Counted from the stretch's first letter, positions 1-8,771 are shown. The stretch is DNA of 64,000 bases from Cytophagaceae bacterium (GCA_027490155.1 JAIXYP010000017.1:1-64000); one strand, 5' to 3'. Translations and numbers: made by a program. The notes: generated from the sequence alone by a model not told the origin.

Positions 1-404
1 GACCAATTAGCCTCCAAAATGTCTGAGGCATGGGCCATCGCGCGGCTGATATCCCCGCCCAAAGCCCGTACAGGCGTTATCCAGAGGGCCACCAAGCCAG
101 TGTTTTTATTGGCTGGTTGCCCACCATTCCGATCTAACCAGTCCGACAAAATCGGGATAAACAACCCGTAGGTTTTGCCACTGCCTGTTGGGGCATTGAG
201 TAAGCCACTATGCCCAGCATTGTAGGCAGCGAGAACATCTTGCTGCCAAGGGAAAGCGAACCAATTTTTCCGCCTAAAAAACTGAAAGTAGGGATGGTCT
301 TGATCAACAGCGGTATTTGGTTGCCCTTCAAAATTGAGAGGGTCCGGATCTTTCGCCGATTCAACACCAGATGCTGTCAACGACTCCTCTGTAGGAAGTT
401 GCAT
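1..404 (-). CDS. Ligase-associated DEXH-box helicase (Lhr-like), N-terminal part
   Basis: The gene runs off the left edge, so only about 134 N-terminal residues are present. In the minus frame the protein reads ...NAPTGSGKTYG..., a Walker A motif (motif I) of superfamily 2 helicases, preceded by a Q-motif-like FPWQQDVLAAYNAGHSG and followed by LWITPVRAL (motif Ia). Family knowledge: Lhr-like helicases of this kind sit beside an ATP-dependent DNA ligase and an MBL-fold exonuclease in many Bacteroidota and Proteobacteria, and both of those follow here on the same strand. The probable role is unwinding DNA or DNA-RNA hybrids in repair. I chose the ATG at 404; the frame stays open to a GTG at 455, so a start 17 codons earlier is possible. 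It lies about 100 bases downstream of the ligase stop, so co-transcription is likely. Confidence 0.85.
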   Translation of the reverse strand, partial: MQLPTEESLTASGVESAKDPDPLNFEGQPNTAVDQDHPYFQFFRRKNWFAFPWQQDVLAAYNAGHSGLLNAPTGSGKTYGLFIPILSDWLDRNGGQPANKNTGLVALWITPVRALGGDISRAMAHASDILEANW

Positions 405-501
405 AAGCACATCCTGAGCAGGAAAAGTGGGCGTTTTGGTGGTTATGGCTAACACTACTTAGGTTGAATTGTTGTTGACGATCAGAAGGACTAACCCAAA
501 A

Positions 502-2124
502 TCAGCCAAGTTGGTTATCGGCTATTGCAGGTTCTGATGTCTGGCTTGCCAATAGTTTGAGCATATCTAGGGTATCTGCTTGGGTGGGCAACTTGTCTCG
601 ACGCCAACGCACGATGCGTGGGAACCTGACAGCAACTCCACATTTATGCCTAGTGCTTTTGTTGATCCCCTCGAAAGCCAACTCAAAGACCAACTCCGGA
701 TTGACTGATCGTACAGGCCCGAACTTTTCCTTGGTGTTTTTTTTGACAAAGGCATCCACTTCCACCAACTCCTTATCCGTAAGGCCACTATATGCTTTTG
801 CAAAAGGAACCAACAAATCACCATCCCAAACGGCAAAGGTAAAATCAGTAAAGAGGTTTGCACGGCGGCCGTGACCTGCCTGCGCATAGAGCATGACAGC
901 ATCAATGGTATAGGGATCAACCTTCCACTTGTGCCAACTACCTTTTTTGCGCCCAGTCTCGTATTGGCTATCATGGCGCTTGAGCATAAACCCCTCGGCA
1001 ACGTAATCACGACTTTGGTCACGCAGGGAGCTGAGCATTTCCCAACTTTCAAAAGCCACCACAGGAGATAAATCCATCACGGCATCTACACGGGCTTGGT
1101 CAAGGAGGCTTTCCAATATTTGGCGACGAACCTTCAAGGGTTGATCCCGCAGATCACGACCCTCTTGTTCCAGCACATCGTATGCTAAGATACGGATAGG
1201 GCATTCCTTTTGGTGTTTGGCGCTCACATTTTTGCGCATGATACGGGTCTGGAGAACCTGAAACGGGAGCGGTTTACCATCCTGAAAGCCTAATAGCTCA
1301 CCGTCTATTACAGTGCCATCTGGCAAACTATCCTTTAGCCCCAAAAACTCTGGGAACTTATCCGTCAGCAGCTCCTCGCCTCGGCTCCAGACAAATAGTT
1401 GCCCCTGCCGCACAATGATCTGGCACCTAATGCCATCCCATTTCCACTCGGCCTGCCAGTCTGTGATTGGCCCAAGTGTATCAACGGACTGCTCTAGCGG
1501 GTACGCCAACATAAACGGATAGGGACGACTAAGGGCATCTGCCGCATTTTCGTCCAACAGCAACCGATCAAAAGTTGTCTTGGTCGGCTCCCACTTGCCC
1601 ATCAATCGGTGTGTTAGCAGGTCCGCATCCTTGCCGAGGTATTGGCCCAATGCCTTTACTACTAATTTTTCACTCACCCCAATTCGGAACCCACCTGTAA
1701 TCAATTTATTGAGCACAAACCGCTCGTCTGGCTCAGTTCGTTGCCAAAGACCTACTAATGTTGCCTTTTTAGTGTCTTCATCTGCCTTGTCAAGAATTAT
1801 TAAGGTCATCATGACTTGAGAAAGACCAATAGGCTCAGGCGCAGTAGGAGGCGGCAACAGGATGGCAATCGTCTCGGCAAGGTCTCCAACAGTATGGTAA
1901 CAAGTCTCGAACAACCAAGGCTCAACCATTCCTAGTTCTGCAGCCCATAGCCGCATCAAGGTAGTATTAATGGTGCGCTTGGGCCTTTTGCCTGTCAGCA
2001 GGGCAATGCACCATAATTTATCTTCGTCTGGTACTGACGCAAAATACCGTACCACGGCAGCAACCTTGGCGTTTGTTTTGGATGTGGCATCCAGTTCGTC
2101 AACCAGTTGGGCAAACTGCTTCAT
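502..2124 (-). CDS. ATP-dependent DNA ligase
   Basis: 540 residues. The nucleotidyltransferase motif I is KWDGIR with the AMP-accepting lysine near residue 228, followed by WSRGEE and IDGELLGF (motifs Ia and III), and by MLKRHDSQYETGRKKGSWHK (motifs IV and V) near residue 385. The N-terminal 200 residues are the helical DNA-binding domain of LigB/LigI-like ligases; an OB-fold follows the adenylation domain. It seals nicks using ATP, in addition to the NAD-dependent LigA expected elsewhere in the genome. The ATG overlaps the stop of the exonuclease gene (ATGA, 2121-2124), so the two are translationally coupled. Context with the exonuclease and helicase marks it as the ligase-associated DNA damage response cluster. 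Identification is firm; the exact repair pathway in bacteria is not settled. Confidence 0.93.
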   Translation of the reverse strand: MKQFAQLVDELDATSKTNAKVAAVVRYFASVPDEDKLWCIALLTGKRPKRTINTTLMRLWAAELGMVEPWLFETCYHTVGDLAETIAILLPPPTAPEPIGLSQVMMTLIILDKADEDTKKATLVGLWQRTEPDERFVLNKLITGGFRIGVSEKLVVKALGQYLGKDADLLTHRLMGKWEPTKTTFDRLLLDENAADALSRPYPFMLAYPLEQSVDTLGPITDWQAEWKWDGIRCQIIVRQGQLFVWSRGEELLTDKFPEFLGLKDSLPDGTVIDGELLGFQDGKPLPFQVLQTRIMRKNVSAKHQKECPIRILAYDVLEQEGRDLRDQPLKVRRQILESLLDQARVDAVMDLSPVVAFESWEMLSSLRDQSRDYVAEGFMLKRHDSQYETGRKKGSWHKWKVDPYTIDAVMLYAQAGHGRRANLFTDFTFAVWDGDLLVPFAKAYSGLTDKELVEVDAFVKKNTKEKFGPVRSVNPELVFELAFEGINKSTRHKCGVAVRFPRIVRWRRDKLPTQADTLDMLKLLASQTSEPAIADNQLG

Positions 2125-3263
2125 ACTAGTGCGGTAGTTTGGGATTGCGATTGATCTTCGGTTGCTAATTGATCGCCTAGTTTATTAGGTTGGCCTAGGT
2201 TTGTATGAGTGGCCTCAGCAGGATCTAGTTCTATGGTTTCTTCATCGGCCTTCTGATTCATTGACTCCCCTTCGAACTCCGTCTTGGCAGGATAGGCTTC
2301 AAGACCTTGTTCGTTGAGGAATCGTGCCAAAATCTCCGTACTGCCATGGGTCACAAATACCCTTTCGGCTTCAGTAGCCGCAATGGCAGTAAGCAGACTA
2401 GGCCAGTCGGCATGATCGCTCAGGATAAATCCTTTGTCCATCCCAGCTCTACGCCTAATACCCCTTAGTGCATTCCAACCACTGGCCATTCCAGCTTCTA
2501 GTGGTTCAAGTTTGCGCATCCAGGCGCTACCTAGAGCGGCAGGTGAACATAACACGATGCCACGACGCAAATCTTCTTTGTCCTTGACTTGGCTTACAGG
2601 TATTGTTGCCTTGAGTTTCCAGCCATTGTCCTCCATCACGCGGTTAGTAGCGGCCACCGTGCCATGTGTATAAATAGGGCCAATGTCCGGATCCAGTAGC
2701 TGAAGTAAACGCTGGATCTTGCCTAGGCTATACCCAGCGAGAACCGTCGTGCGGCCATCAGCTTGGTTTTGGGCCCACCAGCTATTAAGCTGCTCAGCAA
2801 TCATGGCTTGGGGTTTCCACCGATAGATGGGCAGGCCAAAGGTGCTCTCCGTGATAAAAGTATGGCATTTGACAGGCTCGAAGGCAGGGGTCAGACCATC
2901 TGCCTCGACCTTGTAGTCACCAGCGGCCACCCAAACTTCCCCTTTGTACTCGACCCTGACTTGGGCCGAACCCGGGATATGACCCGCAGGATGGAATGAG
3001 AGCTTGACCCCATTCAAGAAGAAGGTCTGACCGTAAGGCACACCAGTAATTCCGATTTTGCCACCAAGTCGATGTTGCATCAGCGGCACATTGTCTTGGC
3101 ATACCCAATAGTGCCCCATACCAGGCCTAGCATGGTCGCTATGCGCATGGGTGACAACTGCGCGCTCGACCTTTCGCCATGGGTCAATATAGAAATCCCC
3201 AACGGGGCAGTAGATGCCACGCCCATCAAAAACCAACAACAAAGGCGACTTCGTACTACCCAT
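2121..3263 (-). CDS. Ligase-associated MBL-fold/beta-CASP DNA exonuclease
   Basis: 380 residues. It has the metallo-beta-lactamase motif HAHSDH (residues 39-44), a second metal site in AGDYKVE, a beta-CASP-type GYSLGKIQRLLQLL segment and SDHADW near residue 283. This is the architecture of SNM1/CPSF-73-like nucleases and of the bacterial ligase-associated exonuclease (often annotated as mRNA 3'-end processing factor). It probably trims DNA ends before sealing by the ligase encoded 4 bases into its own stop region. The last 45 or so residues are polar and acidic, look disordered, and lie outside the catalytic fold. It is the first gene of the minus-strand operon exonuclease-ligase-helicase. 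I see no clear TAnnTTTG element upstream. Confidence 0.9.
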   Translation of the reverse strand: MGSTKSPLLLVFDGRGIYCPVGDFYIDPWRKVERAVVTHAHSDHARPGMGHYWVCQDNVPLMQHRLGGKIGITGVPYGQTFFLNGVKLSFHPAGHIPGSAQVRVEYKGEVWVAAGDYKVEADGLTPAFEPVKCHTFITESTFGLPIYRWKPQAMIAEQLNSWWAQNQADGRTTVLAGYSLGKIQRLLQLLDPDIGPIYTHGTVAATNRVMEDNGWKLKATIPVSQVKDKEDLRRGIVLCSPAALGSAWMRKLEPLEAGMASGWNALRGIRRRAGMDKGFILSDHADWPSLLTAIAATEAERVFVTHGSTEILARFLNEQGLEAYPAKTEFEGESMNQKADEETIELDPAEATHTNLGQPNKLGDQLATEDQSQSQTTALV

Positions 3264-3711
3264 AACTTATATCATGGCTAAGAGTTGATGAAGCCATTAT
3301 CCTAGTAACAACCAGGCCGGGACCATGGTTACGGATGGCGCCAATTGCGCCTAAAAACTAATCAACCCAATGGCTACAATTAAGTCACAAGACAATCTAA
3401 AAGCAACTTCCTTTTGCTAAAAAATAGGCTAACTCCATATCTACCCCGCGCCTCAGTCAATCCAGATTTACCTTCTGGAGTAGCAATAGGCACCATCCCG
3501 AAGTTTGATCGGACCAGAAAACGTAACACAATATTGACAGACCTGATGGCTATGCCCATCGAATACGATTGTGCAGTGGAAGAAGCCAAATCTGGGGACC
3601 AAAATGCAAAATCAATAAAATAAATACCTCAACGCTAAAAATAATCACAAAATCAAGACCAATAGTTGGCAATCCTATGGCTAAGATACGCCCATGGTCT
3701 AGGGCGGGTAG

Positions 3712-3743
3712 TTTGGTTTTGCAGACTGTTAAGGTTACCTTTG
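3712..3743 (+). promoter_or_regulatory. Bacteroidota-type promoter of the radical SAM/ABC export operon
   Basis: TTTG at 3712-3715, a 20-base spacer, then TACCTTTG at 3736-3743. Both boxes fit the Bacteroidota primary sigma consensus (-33 TTG, -7 TAnnTTTG), with the -7 box 47 bases before the ATG at 3791. Confidence 0.65.
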
Positions 3744-3746
3744 TAG

Positions 3747-3775
3747 TACGTGTAGATCTACTTTGGCAACACGTA
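3747..3775. promoter_or_regulatory. Nested palindromes in the leader (possible operator or leader hairpin)
   Basis: A perfect 7-base inverted repeat, TACGTGT (3747-3753) and ACACGTA (3769-3775), encloses and overlaps a perfect 10-base palindrome GTAGATCTAC (3752-3761). They begin 4 bases after the -7 box, where a repressor would block transcription, or where an mRNA hairpin would form just before the start codon. Function is inferred from position only. Confidence 0.4.
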
Positions 3776-3790
3776 AGGACCTAATCTACT

Positions 3791-6013
3791 ATGGTAAAGG
3801 AGTTAAGTAAGTTTGCGATTCACTTAGCCAAGCTAAAAACGAAGGACCTCAAGCGGAGGTATTTATACCAATTTTTTCCGAAAAAACCTGTCGTTATCAA
3901 CCTCAATGCCAATGACATCTGTAACTCCAAATGCACGATGTGCAACATTTGGAAACAGAAACAAGGCTTTGAGTTTTCGCCTGATGACCTTGCCAAAATC
4001 CTGAAGGATCCCCTTTATTCCGACATCCAGCATATTGGCATAACTGGTGGGGAGCCTACCCTTCGTGAAGATCTACCTCAACTCTATGAAGCCTGCGCAA
4101 AAAGCCTGCCAAGCCTAAAGGGGCTGTCTATCATCACAAACGCCATTAAGGAGAAAGACGTCATCAAACGGGTGACCGAAGTGATTGAGGTGTGTAAGAA
4201 GCACAACAAATCCTTCTCGATGATGGTCTCTCTGGACGGATTCGGATCCATGCATGACCATATCCGTGGGCGCGAAAACAACTGGCAGACTGCGATTAAT
4301 GTCATCAACCACTTTTCCAAGAATACAGACATTCCTGTTGCCACCGGCAGCACCATTAGCAAGGACAATGTCTATGACATCGATGAGCTGCTAGAGTACA
4401 TGATCGAGAACGGCATATATGGCCGTTTCCGTGTAGCAGAGTACATCAAACGTCTCTATAACGACGATCGCAATGATGTAATCAGGAACTATAGTGATGA
4501 CGAACTCTACGCGCTTCAGTGCTTCTTTCATAAGGTAGAGCACACCTTCGAAACGAACCCTGTTTACAAACGGACGTACAAGTCAATCCAGAGCGTCCTT
4601 GGCGGTGGCAAACGTACCATAGGCTGCCCATATCAGGCAGAGGGTGTCGTACTTGATTCAAAAGCGGATTTGCATTATTGTGCCCCTAAGTCCGAGATCA
4701 TCGGGAACGCAATCCAAACACCTTCAATCAACCTCTACCAAGATAATCTGGACGAGCGAAAAGGCCTCTTGAGCAGCAAGTGTGATGATTGTATCCATGA
4801 CTATCACTATCCAGTCACATACAACGAGGAGGTAACTGCCTTCAAAGAGAAACACTTTAGGTCCCTAATCCACCTCGATACCCGTTATAGCCGGAAGAAG
4901 TATTATCTTCTTCTTGGACACCTTCAACTTGCAAAGCTTCGGAGCAAGAACCAAGCACTACCTATTGGCCTAAAGGTCTTAATAGTCGGTTGGTATGGCA
5001 CCGAAACCGTCGGAGATAAGGCAATCCTAGGTGGCATAATGGCCAACTACCGGAAAGATCATCCCGGCGTCACATTCGTTGTTGGCTCGCTCAATCCGTT
5101 TATCACGGTGCGTACGCGTCAGGAAATGAATGAGGACTTTGAGGTGATTGATGTTTATTCGTCTGCCTTTTTTGATGCCATTGTTTCGTGCCAGCACATC
5201 GTGATGGGTGGCGGCCCATTGATGGATATTGACGAGTTGGCAGTCGCCCTTCTAGGGTTTAGGCTTGCCAAGACTATGGGCAAAGAGCGGGTGATTGCAG
5301 GCTGCGGCATCGGACCATTATTCCATGATCGATATGAGTCTGCCGTCAAAGAAATGCTTGCCCTAGCAACCCAGATTTCAGTCCGGGACACAAAGTCGCA
5401 GCAAAAGGCCATGGACTGGACAGGCCGCAAAGACATCCCGATGACTGGCGATCCTAGTTTGGTCTATCTGCGAAGCCTCAAGTTTGACCAAGATCTGCCT
5501 AAAAAACGCGAAATCGCCTGTTTCCTTCGCGAGTGGCCAACTGAGTACAATATGGATGTCGAGCCAGCGGTTTTCGAAAAAAAACGCCAACAGTTCGAGG
5601 ATCAGTTAGCCAAGTCTATTCTTGATCTAGCCCTCACGAACGACTGTACCATTAAGCTGTACTCCATGCATACTTTTTGGGTAGGCGGTGATGACAGGAT
5701 CTACTATCGTGCCTTCATCAAGAAACACTTTGCTGACTATCCAGATCTAATATCCTACGAAAAAACGCCTTCTTCAGTCGATCAGATCACGAAGGCCATG
5801 AAGCAGAGCTTCCTCAATATCACGATGCGGTTCCACTCGGTTGTCTTTGCGCATACCCTTGATACTCCTTTCATCGCCATCGACTACACTAATGGCGGCA
5901 AGATCTTCCAGTTCCTGAAGGACAATCAAGCCAGTAGTCACTATATCTCGCCGCAACAAATAGCCGAAAGCACCACTGCACTTAGCAATGTCGCTTCAAC
6001 AGTACTTGTCTAA
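3791..6013 (+). CDS. Radical SAM / polysaccharide pyruvyl transferase fusion protein
   Basis: 740 residues with two clear halves. The first (about 35-385) is a radical SAM enzyme: CNSKCTMC (C44, C48, C51) is the CxxxCxxC that binds the 4Fe-4S cluster, followed by the ITGGEPTLR SAM-binding motif. Later cysteines (GCPYQ..., HYCAP, SSKCDDC) resemble a SPASM/twitch auxiliary-cluster region. The second half (about 390-735) is a polysaccharide pyruvyl transferase (CsaB/WcaK type): GTETVGDKAILGG, VMGGGPLMD, and the C-terminal ITMRFHSVVFAHTLDTPFIA. The family attaches ketal pyruvate to surface sugars. The genes 30 and 23 bases downstream encode a Wzm/Wzt exporter, so the product probably modifies the exported glycan. 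The fusion is unusual and the reaction of the radical SAM half is unknown. It is cytoplasmic, with no signal peptide. Confidence 0.9.
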   Translation: MVKELSKFAIHLAKLKTKDLKRRYLYQFFPKKPVVINLNANDICNSKCTMCNIWKQKQGFEFSPDDLAKILKDPLYSDIQHIGITGGEPTLREDLPQLYEACAKSLPSLKGLSIITNAIKEKDVIKRVTEVIEVCKKHNKSFSMMVSLDGFGSMHDHIRGRENNWQTAINVINHFSKNTDIPVATGSTISKDNVYDIDELLEYMIENGIYGRFRVAEYIKRLYNDDRNDVIRNYSDDELYALQCFFHKVEHTFETNPVYKRTYKSIQSVLGGGKRTIGCPYQAEGVVLDSKADLHYCAPKSEIIGNAIQTPSINLYQDNLDERKGLLSSKCDDCIHDYHYPVTYNEEVTAFKEKHFRSLIHLDTRYSRKKYYLLLGHLQLAKLRSKNQALPIGLKVLIVGWYGTETVGDKAILGGIMANYRKDHPGVTFVVGSLNPFITVRTRQEMNEDFEVIDVYSSAFFDAIVSCQHIVMGGGPLMDIDELAVALLGFRLAKTMGKERVIAGCGIGPLFHDRYESAVKEMLALATQISVRDTKSQQKAMDWTGRKDIPMTGDPSLVYLRSLKFDQDLPKKREIACFLREWPTEYNMDVEPAVFEKKRQQFEDQLAKSILDLALTNDCTIKLYSMHTFWVGGDDRIYYRAFIKKHFADYPDLISYEKTPSSVDQITKAMKQSFLNITMRFHSVVFAHTLDTPFIAIDYTNGGKIFQFLKDNQASSHYISPQQIAESTTALSNVASTVLV

Positions 6014-6043
6014 ACCCATCGACAAATAGTTTTTACGTCCCTC

Positions 6044-6904
6044 ATGTCCAATCATATTTCGAGTTCAGCTCCGACCATCATCAGCAATAAGCGTAGCTTT
6101 AGCCTTGCTACCTTGCGCGAATTGTGGCAGTATCGTGACCTGATAAGAGTTTTCGTTTACCGAGATCTGGTCTCGATTTACAAGCAAACCGTACTTGGCC
6201 CATTCTGGTTTGTAATCCAGCCAATCATCACTACCCTGACCTTCACGATCATCTTCGAAAAGGTCGCCAAGCTACCTACCGAAGGCATTCCGTCAATGTT
6301 GTTTTACATGTCTGGGATCATTTTCTGGAGCTACTTTGCCGAGTGTCTGACCAAAATATCGAACACATTTGTCCAGAACGCCAACCTCTTCAGCAAGGTT
6401 TACTTCCCGAGGCTAGTGGTTCCGATATCACAAATCATCTCGAACTTCATCAAATTTAGCATCCAGTTTGGGCTATTCACGATCCTGTACCTATTCATGT
6501 TTCCAGGGTCAGAGCGCGCTAGCAGCTATAATGCGCTCAACCTATTGCTCTTACCTGTGGTTCTGTTTGCATTTGCCTTACTTAGCTTCTCCCTAGGTCT
6601 TATCGTATCCTCTATCACGATCAAGTATCGTGATGTGGCTTTCCTGATCCAGTTCGGGATCCAGCTCCTGATGTATGGCTCGGCAGTGATCTACCCGATT
6701 ACTACAGTGCCAGTTAAGTACCGCATCTTTATCGAGCTCAATCCGTTAACAGGCATTTTTGAGACTGTCCGCTTTACCTTGTTTGGTACGCCGATGCCAG
6801 AATTATGGGTACTATTATACAGCATAGGGTTCACTCTTGTCTCTACCTTGTTTGCGATCTCGTTGTTTTCTAAGGTTGAGAAAAACTCAATGGACATCGT
6901 CTAA
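6044..6904 (+). CDS. ABC-2 type polysaccharide export permease (Wzm-like)
   Basis: 286 residues with six hydrophobic segments. The N-terminal stretch, VYRDLVSIYKQTVLGPFWFV, is characteristic of Wzm/TagG/RfbA permeases; FSKVYFPRLVVPIS and the C-terminal ELNPLTGIFETVR are further family signatures. It forms the membrane channel that moves undecaprenyl-linked glycan (O-antigen, capsule or similar) across the inner membrane. It starts 30 bases after the fusion gene and ends 22 bases before the ATPase gene, so it is the middle gene of a three-gene operon. The length is normal for the family. Its substrate cannot be read from the sequence. Confidence 0.93.
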   Translation: MSNHISSSAPTIISNKRSFSLATLRELWQYRDLIRVFVYRDLVSIYKQTVLGPFWFVIQPIITTLTFTIIFEKVAKLPTEGIPSMLFYMSGIIFWSYFAECLTKISNTFVQNANLFSKVYFPRLVVPISQIISNFIKFSIQFGLFTILYLFMFPGSERASSYNALNLLLLPVVLFAFALLSFSLGLIVSSITIKYRDVAFLIQFGIQLLMYGSAVIYPITTVPVKYRIFIELNPLTGIFETVRFTLFGTPMPELWVLLYSIGFTLVSTLFAISLFSKVEKNSMDIV

Positions 6905-6926
6905 TCCCATCTAGCCCATCAGCACC

Positions 6927-8213
6927 ATGACAAAGCGCGTCCTTGAGGTTAATAACCTAAGCAAATCCTACAAACTTGGCCTCATCAATACAGGGAGCCT
7001 CGTAAATGACCTAGGCGAATACTACCGACGCCTAACTAAAAGGGGGTATAATCCTGGCCAAATAGAGCTCAGCGCCAAAGCCAAGCCAGCTGAGGAAAGT
7101 AAAAAGAAGTATCACCAGGCGTTAAACGACGTCAGCTTCACCCTTAACGAAGGCGATGTTTTGGGTGTCATCGGCAAAAACGGCGCTGGCAAAAGTACCC
7201 TGCTCAAGATATTATCACGCGTCACTACCCCGACCTCGGGCGAGGTCAGGATCTACGGACGCCTAGCATCTTTGCTAGAGGTCGGCACAGGGTTTCACCC
7301 CGAGCTCACTGGGCGTGAAAACGTGTTCATGAACGGAGCCATCCTCGGAATGCGTAAGGCTGAGATCACCAAGAAATTTGACGAGATTATCGCATTCTCT
7401 GGTGTAGGTCAATATATCGACACTCCAGTCAAACGCTACAGCTCTGGCATGTATGTTAGGTTAGCGTTCGCTGTTGCTTCCCACCTAGAGCCCGAAATCC
7501 TGATTGTAGATGAGGTTCTGGCTGTGGGCGACTCAGCCTTCCAAAAAAAGTGTCTTGACAGGATGATGGAAGTCAGCCGGTCTGGCCGAACCGTTTTGTT
7601 TGTATCGCACAACCTAAGTGCTGTCAAGCAGCTATGCAACCGTGGCCTTTTCTTGAGGTCAGGCACTAGCATTTTCGAAGGTGACATCGACAAGGCACTT
7701 TCGCTTTACTATGAAGATGGAGTAGCTACCGATTTCAGCAATCCTGTGCGAGACATCAGGCCATTTGCGCGTAAAGAGTGCTTAGGCAACCTAACTATCT
7801 CGACAATCACGTTCAACAAGGCATCCTTTGTCGTAGGAGACAATTGGGAAATCGAAATCAAACTCGAAAATCACAAACCTGGCAAAGAGTATAAAGATCT
7901 CTTGCTAGACTTCGCCATTCATGATCGGTATGACAACAAACTAATTCACCTAACAAACATATTTTTAGGTGCTGATAGGTTGTCCTTTCAACCAAGTGAC
8001 GTTTACAAATTCTCGATTCCATCGATAGATCTATCGCCTGACCGTTACAATTTATTCATGTCCCTCCGGGCCAATGAGGAGATTGAGGACTGGATAGGCG
8101 AGCCCGTTCAGTTTGATATCATAGAGAGCAATAACTACGGATTCAGCAATTCGTCTCTTATCAGAGGGATGAGCCAGCCTAAAGCCAAGTTTCAGGTTAT
8201 CCAGAATGCTTAA
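6927..8213 (+). CDS. ABC transporter ATP-binding protein with C-terminal glycan-binding-type domain (Wzt-like)
   Basis: 428 residues. Residues 1-260 form the ATPase: Walker A GKNGAGKST (about 83-91), LLEVGTGFHPELTGRENV (typical of Wzt/TagH), the ABC signature YSSGMYVRLAFA, and Walker B ILIVDEVLAVGD. An insertion at about 20-65 between the first strands is usual in this subfamily. Residues 265-428 form an extra beta-rich domain resembling Wzt_C, the immunoglobulin-like domain that in E. coli O9a/O8 systems recognises the terminal modification of the finished chain. Pairing such a domain with a pyruvyl transferase/radical SAM enzyme in one operon suggests that the modification is the export mark; this is inference. 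A hairpin follows 38 bases after the stop. Confidence 0.92.
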   Translation: MTKRVLEVNNLSKSYKLGLINTGSLVNDLGEYYRRLTKRGYNPGQIELSAKAKPAEESKKKYHQALNDVSFTLNEGDVLGVIGKNGAGKSTLLKILSRVTTPTSGEVRIYGRLASLLEVGTGFHPELTGRENVFMNGAILGMRKAEITKKFDEIIAFSGVGQYIDTPVKRYSSGMYVRLAFAVASHLEPEILIVDEVLAVGDSAFQKKCLDRMMEVSRSGRTVLFVSHNLSAVKQLCNRGLFLRSGTSIFEGDIDKALSLYYEDGVATDFSNPVRDIRPFARKECLGNLTISTITFNKASFVVGDNWEIEIKLENHKPGKEYKDLLLDFAIHDRYDNKLIHLTNIFLGADRLSFQPSDVYKFSIPSIDLSPDRYNLFMSLRANEEIEDWIGEPVQFDIIESNNYGFSNSSLIRGMSQPKAKFQVIQNA

Positions 8214-8250
8214 TTAAAGCAAATAGGTCTTCTGCAGTTAAGCAATACAA

Positions 8251-8281
8251 AGAACCTCCGTCACTCCTTGGCGGAGGTTCT
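8251..8281. terminator. Bidirectional hairpin terminator
   Basis: A perfect 10-base stem (AGAACCTCCG at 8251-8260, CGGAGGTTCT at 8272-8281) with an 11-base loop lies between two converging genes: Wzt ends at 8213 (plus) and GNAT ends at 8295 (minus). Flanking T/A tracts are short, so strength is uncertain. Confidence 0.65.
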
Positions 8282-8294
8282 ATACTTATACAGG

Positions 8295-8771
8295 CTACCA
8301 TACTTTATTATAGTCAATGGCTTTGTCGGCTTCCCAGCCCATAAAGACCACGTCGGCCATGGGCTTGAACCCTGCTTTAAGGTAGAGTGATTGCGCATTG
8401 TAATTCTCGATACCTGTCTCGAGCAAGAGCCCGCGGCCGCCAGCATCGAGGCAGTGTTGTTTGGCTACCTCTAGCAATGCAGAACCTACTCCTTTCTTTC
8501 GAAACGCTGGCACCACGAAGACATCATTCAGAATAAAGTAGGCACTCAGCTCGTAAATCGAGAAACTGTGGAAGAGCTGGACAAAACCCATTATGGCGCC
8601 AGATGTCCGGTCTGGAGAAACGAAAAGTGTTGTATCTTGATTCCGAAGTCGAGCAGCCAAAAAATCGGTAACTGCCTTAGTGTCATTAGCCAGATCGTAA
8701 AAGGACCGATATTGTTCGTAAAGCGGGACCAGTTGCTCTAGGTCTGCAATGGTGGCTCGGTAGATCGGCAT
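8295..8771 (-). CDS. GNAT-family N-acetyltransferase
   Basis: 158 residues, one complete GNAT domain. The acetyl-CoA binding motif A is visible as VFVVPAFRKKGVGSALLEVA, followed by the LLLETGIENYNAQSLYLKAGF segment (motif B) that closes the fold. It transfers an acetyl group from acetyl-CoA to an amine; the substrate cannot be deduced, and small-molecule, protein and sugar amines are all possible. It starts 64 bases after the MBOAT gene on the same strand and may be the last gene of the SGNH-MBOAT-GNAT group. The ATG at 8771 gives the usual family N-terminus (MPIYRATIADLEQL), with no signal peptide. Confidence 0.88.
   Translation of the reverse strand: MPIYRATIADLEQLVPLYEQYRSFYDLANDTKAVTDFLAARLRNQDTTLFVSPDRTSGAIMGFVQLFHSFSIYELSAYFILNDVFVVPAFRKKGVGSALLEVAKQHCLDAGGRGLLLETGIENYNAQSLYLKAGFKPMADVVFMGWEADKAIDYNKVW

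Larger units (their letters stand above)
3264..3790. other. Divergent intergenic region
   Basis: About 530 bases separate the exonuclease gene (minus) from the radical SAM operon (plus). The right end holds a well-formed promoter and palindromes (listed separately). In the middle, two short open frames overlap on opposite strands (3380-3589 minus, 3414-3623 plus); neither has a recognisable product. No RNA gene is seen. Confidence 0.6.

Noticed and set aside
567-1052. 161-codon frame inside the DNA ligase gene
   Set aside because: It is out of frame within a clear ligase coding sequence and has no family features.
3380-3623. Overlapping short frames on both strands in the intergenic region
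   Set aside because: They occupy the same bases, neither resembles a known protein, and neither is placed for co-transcription.
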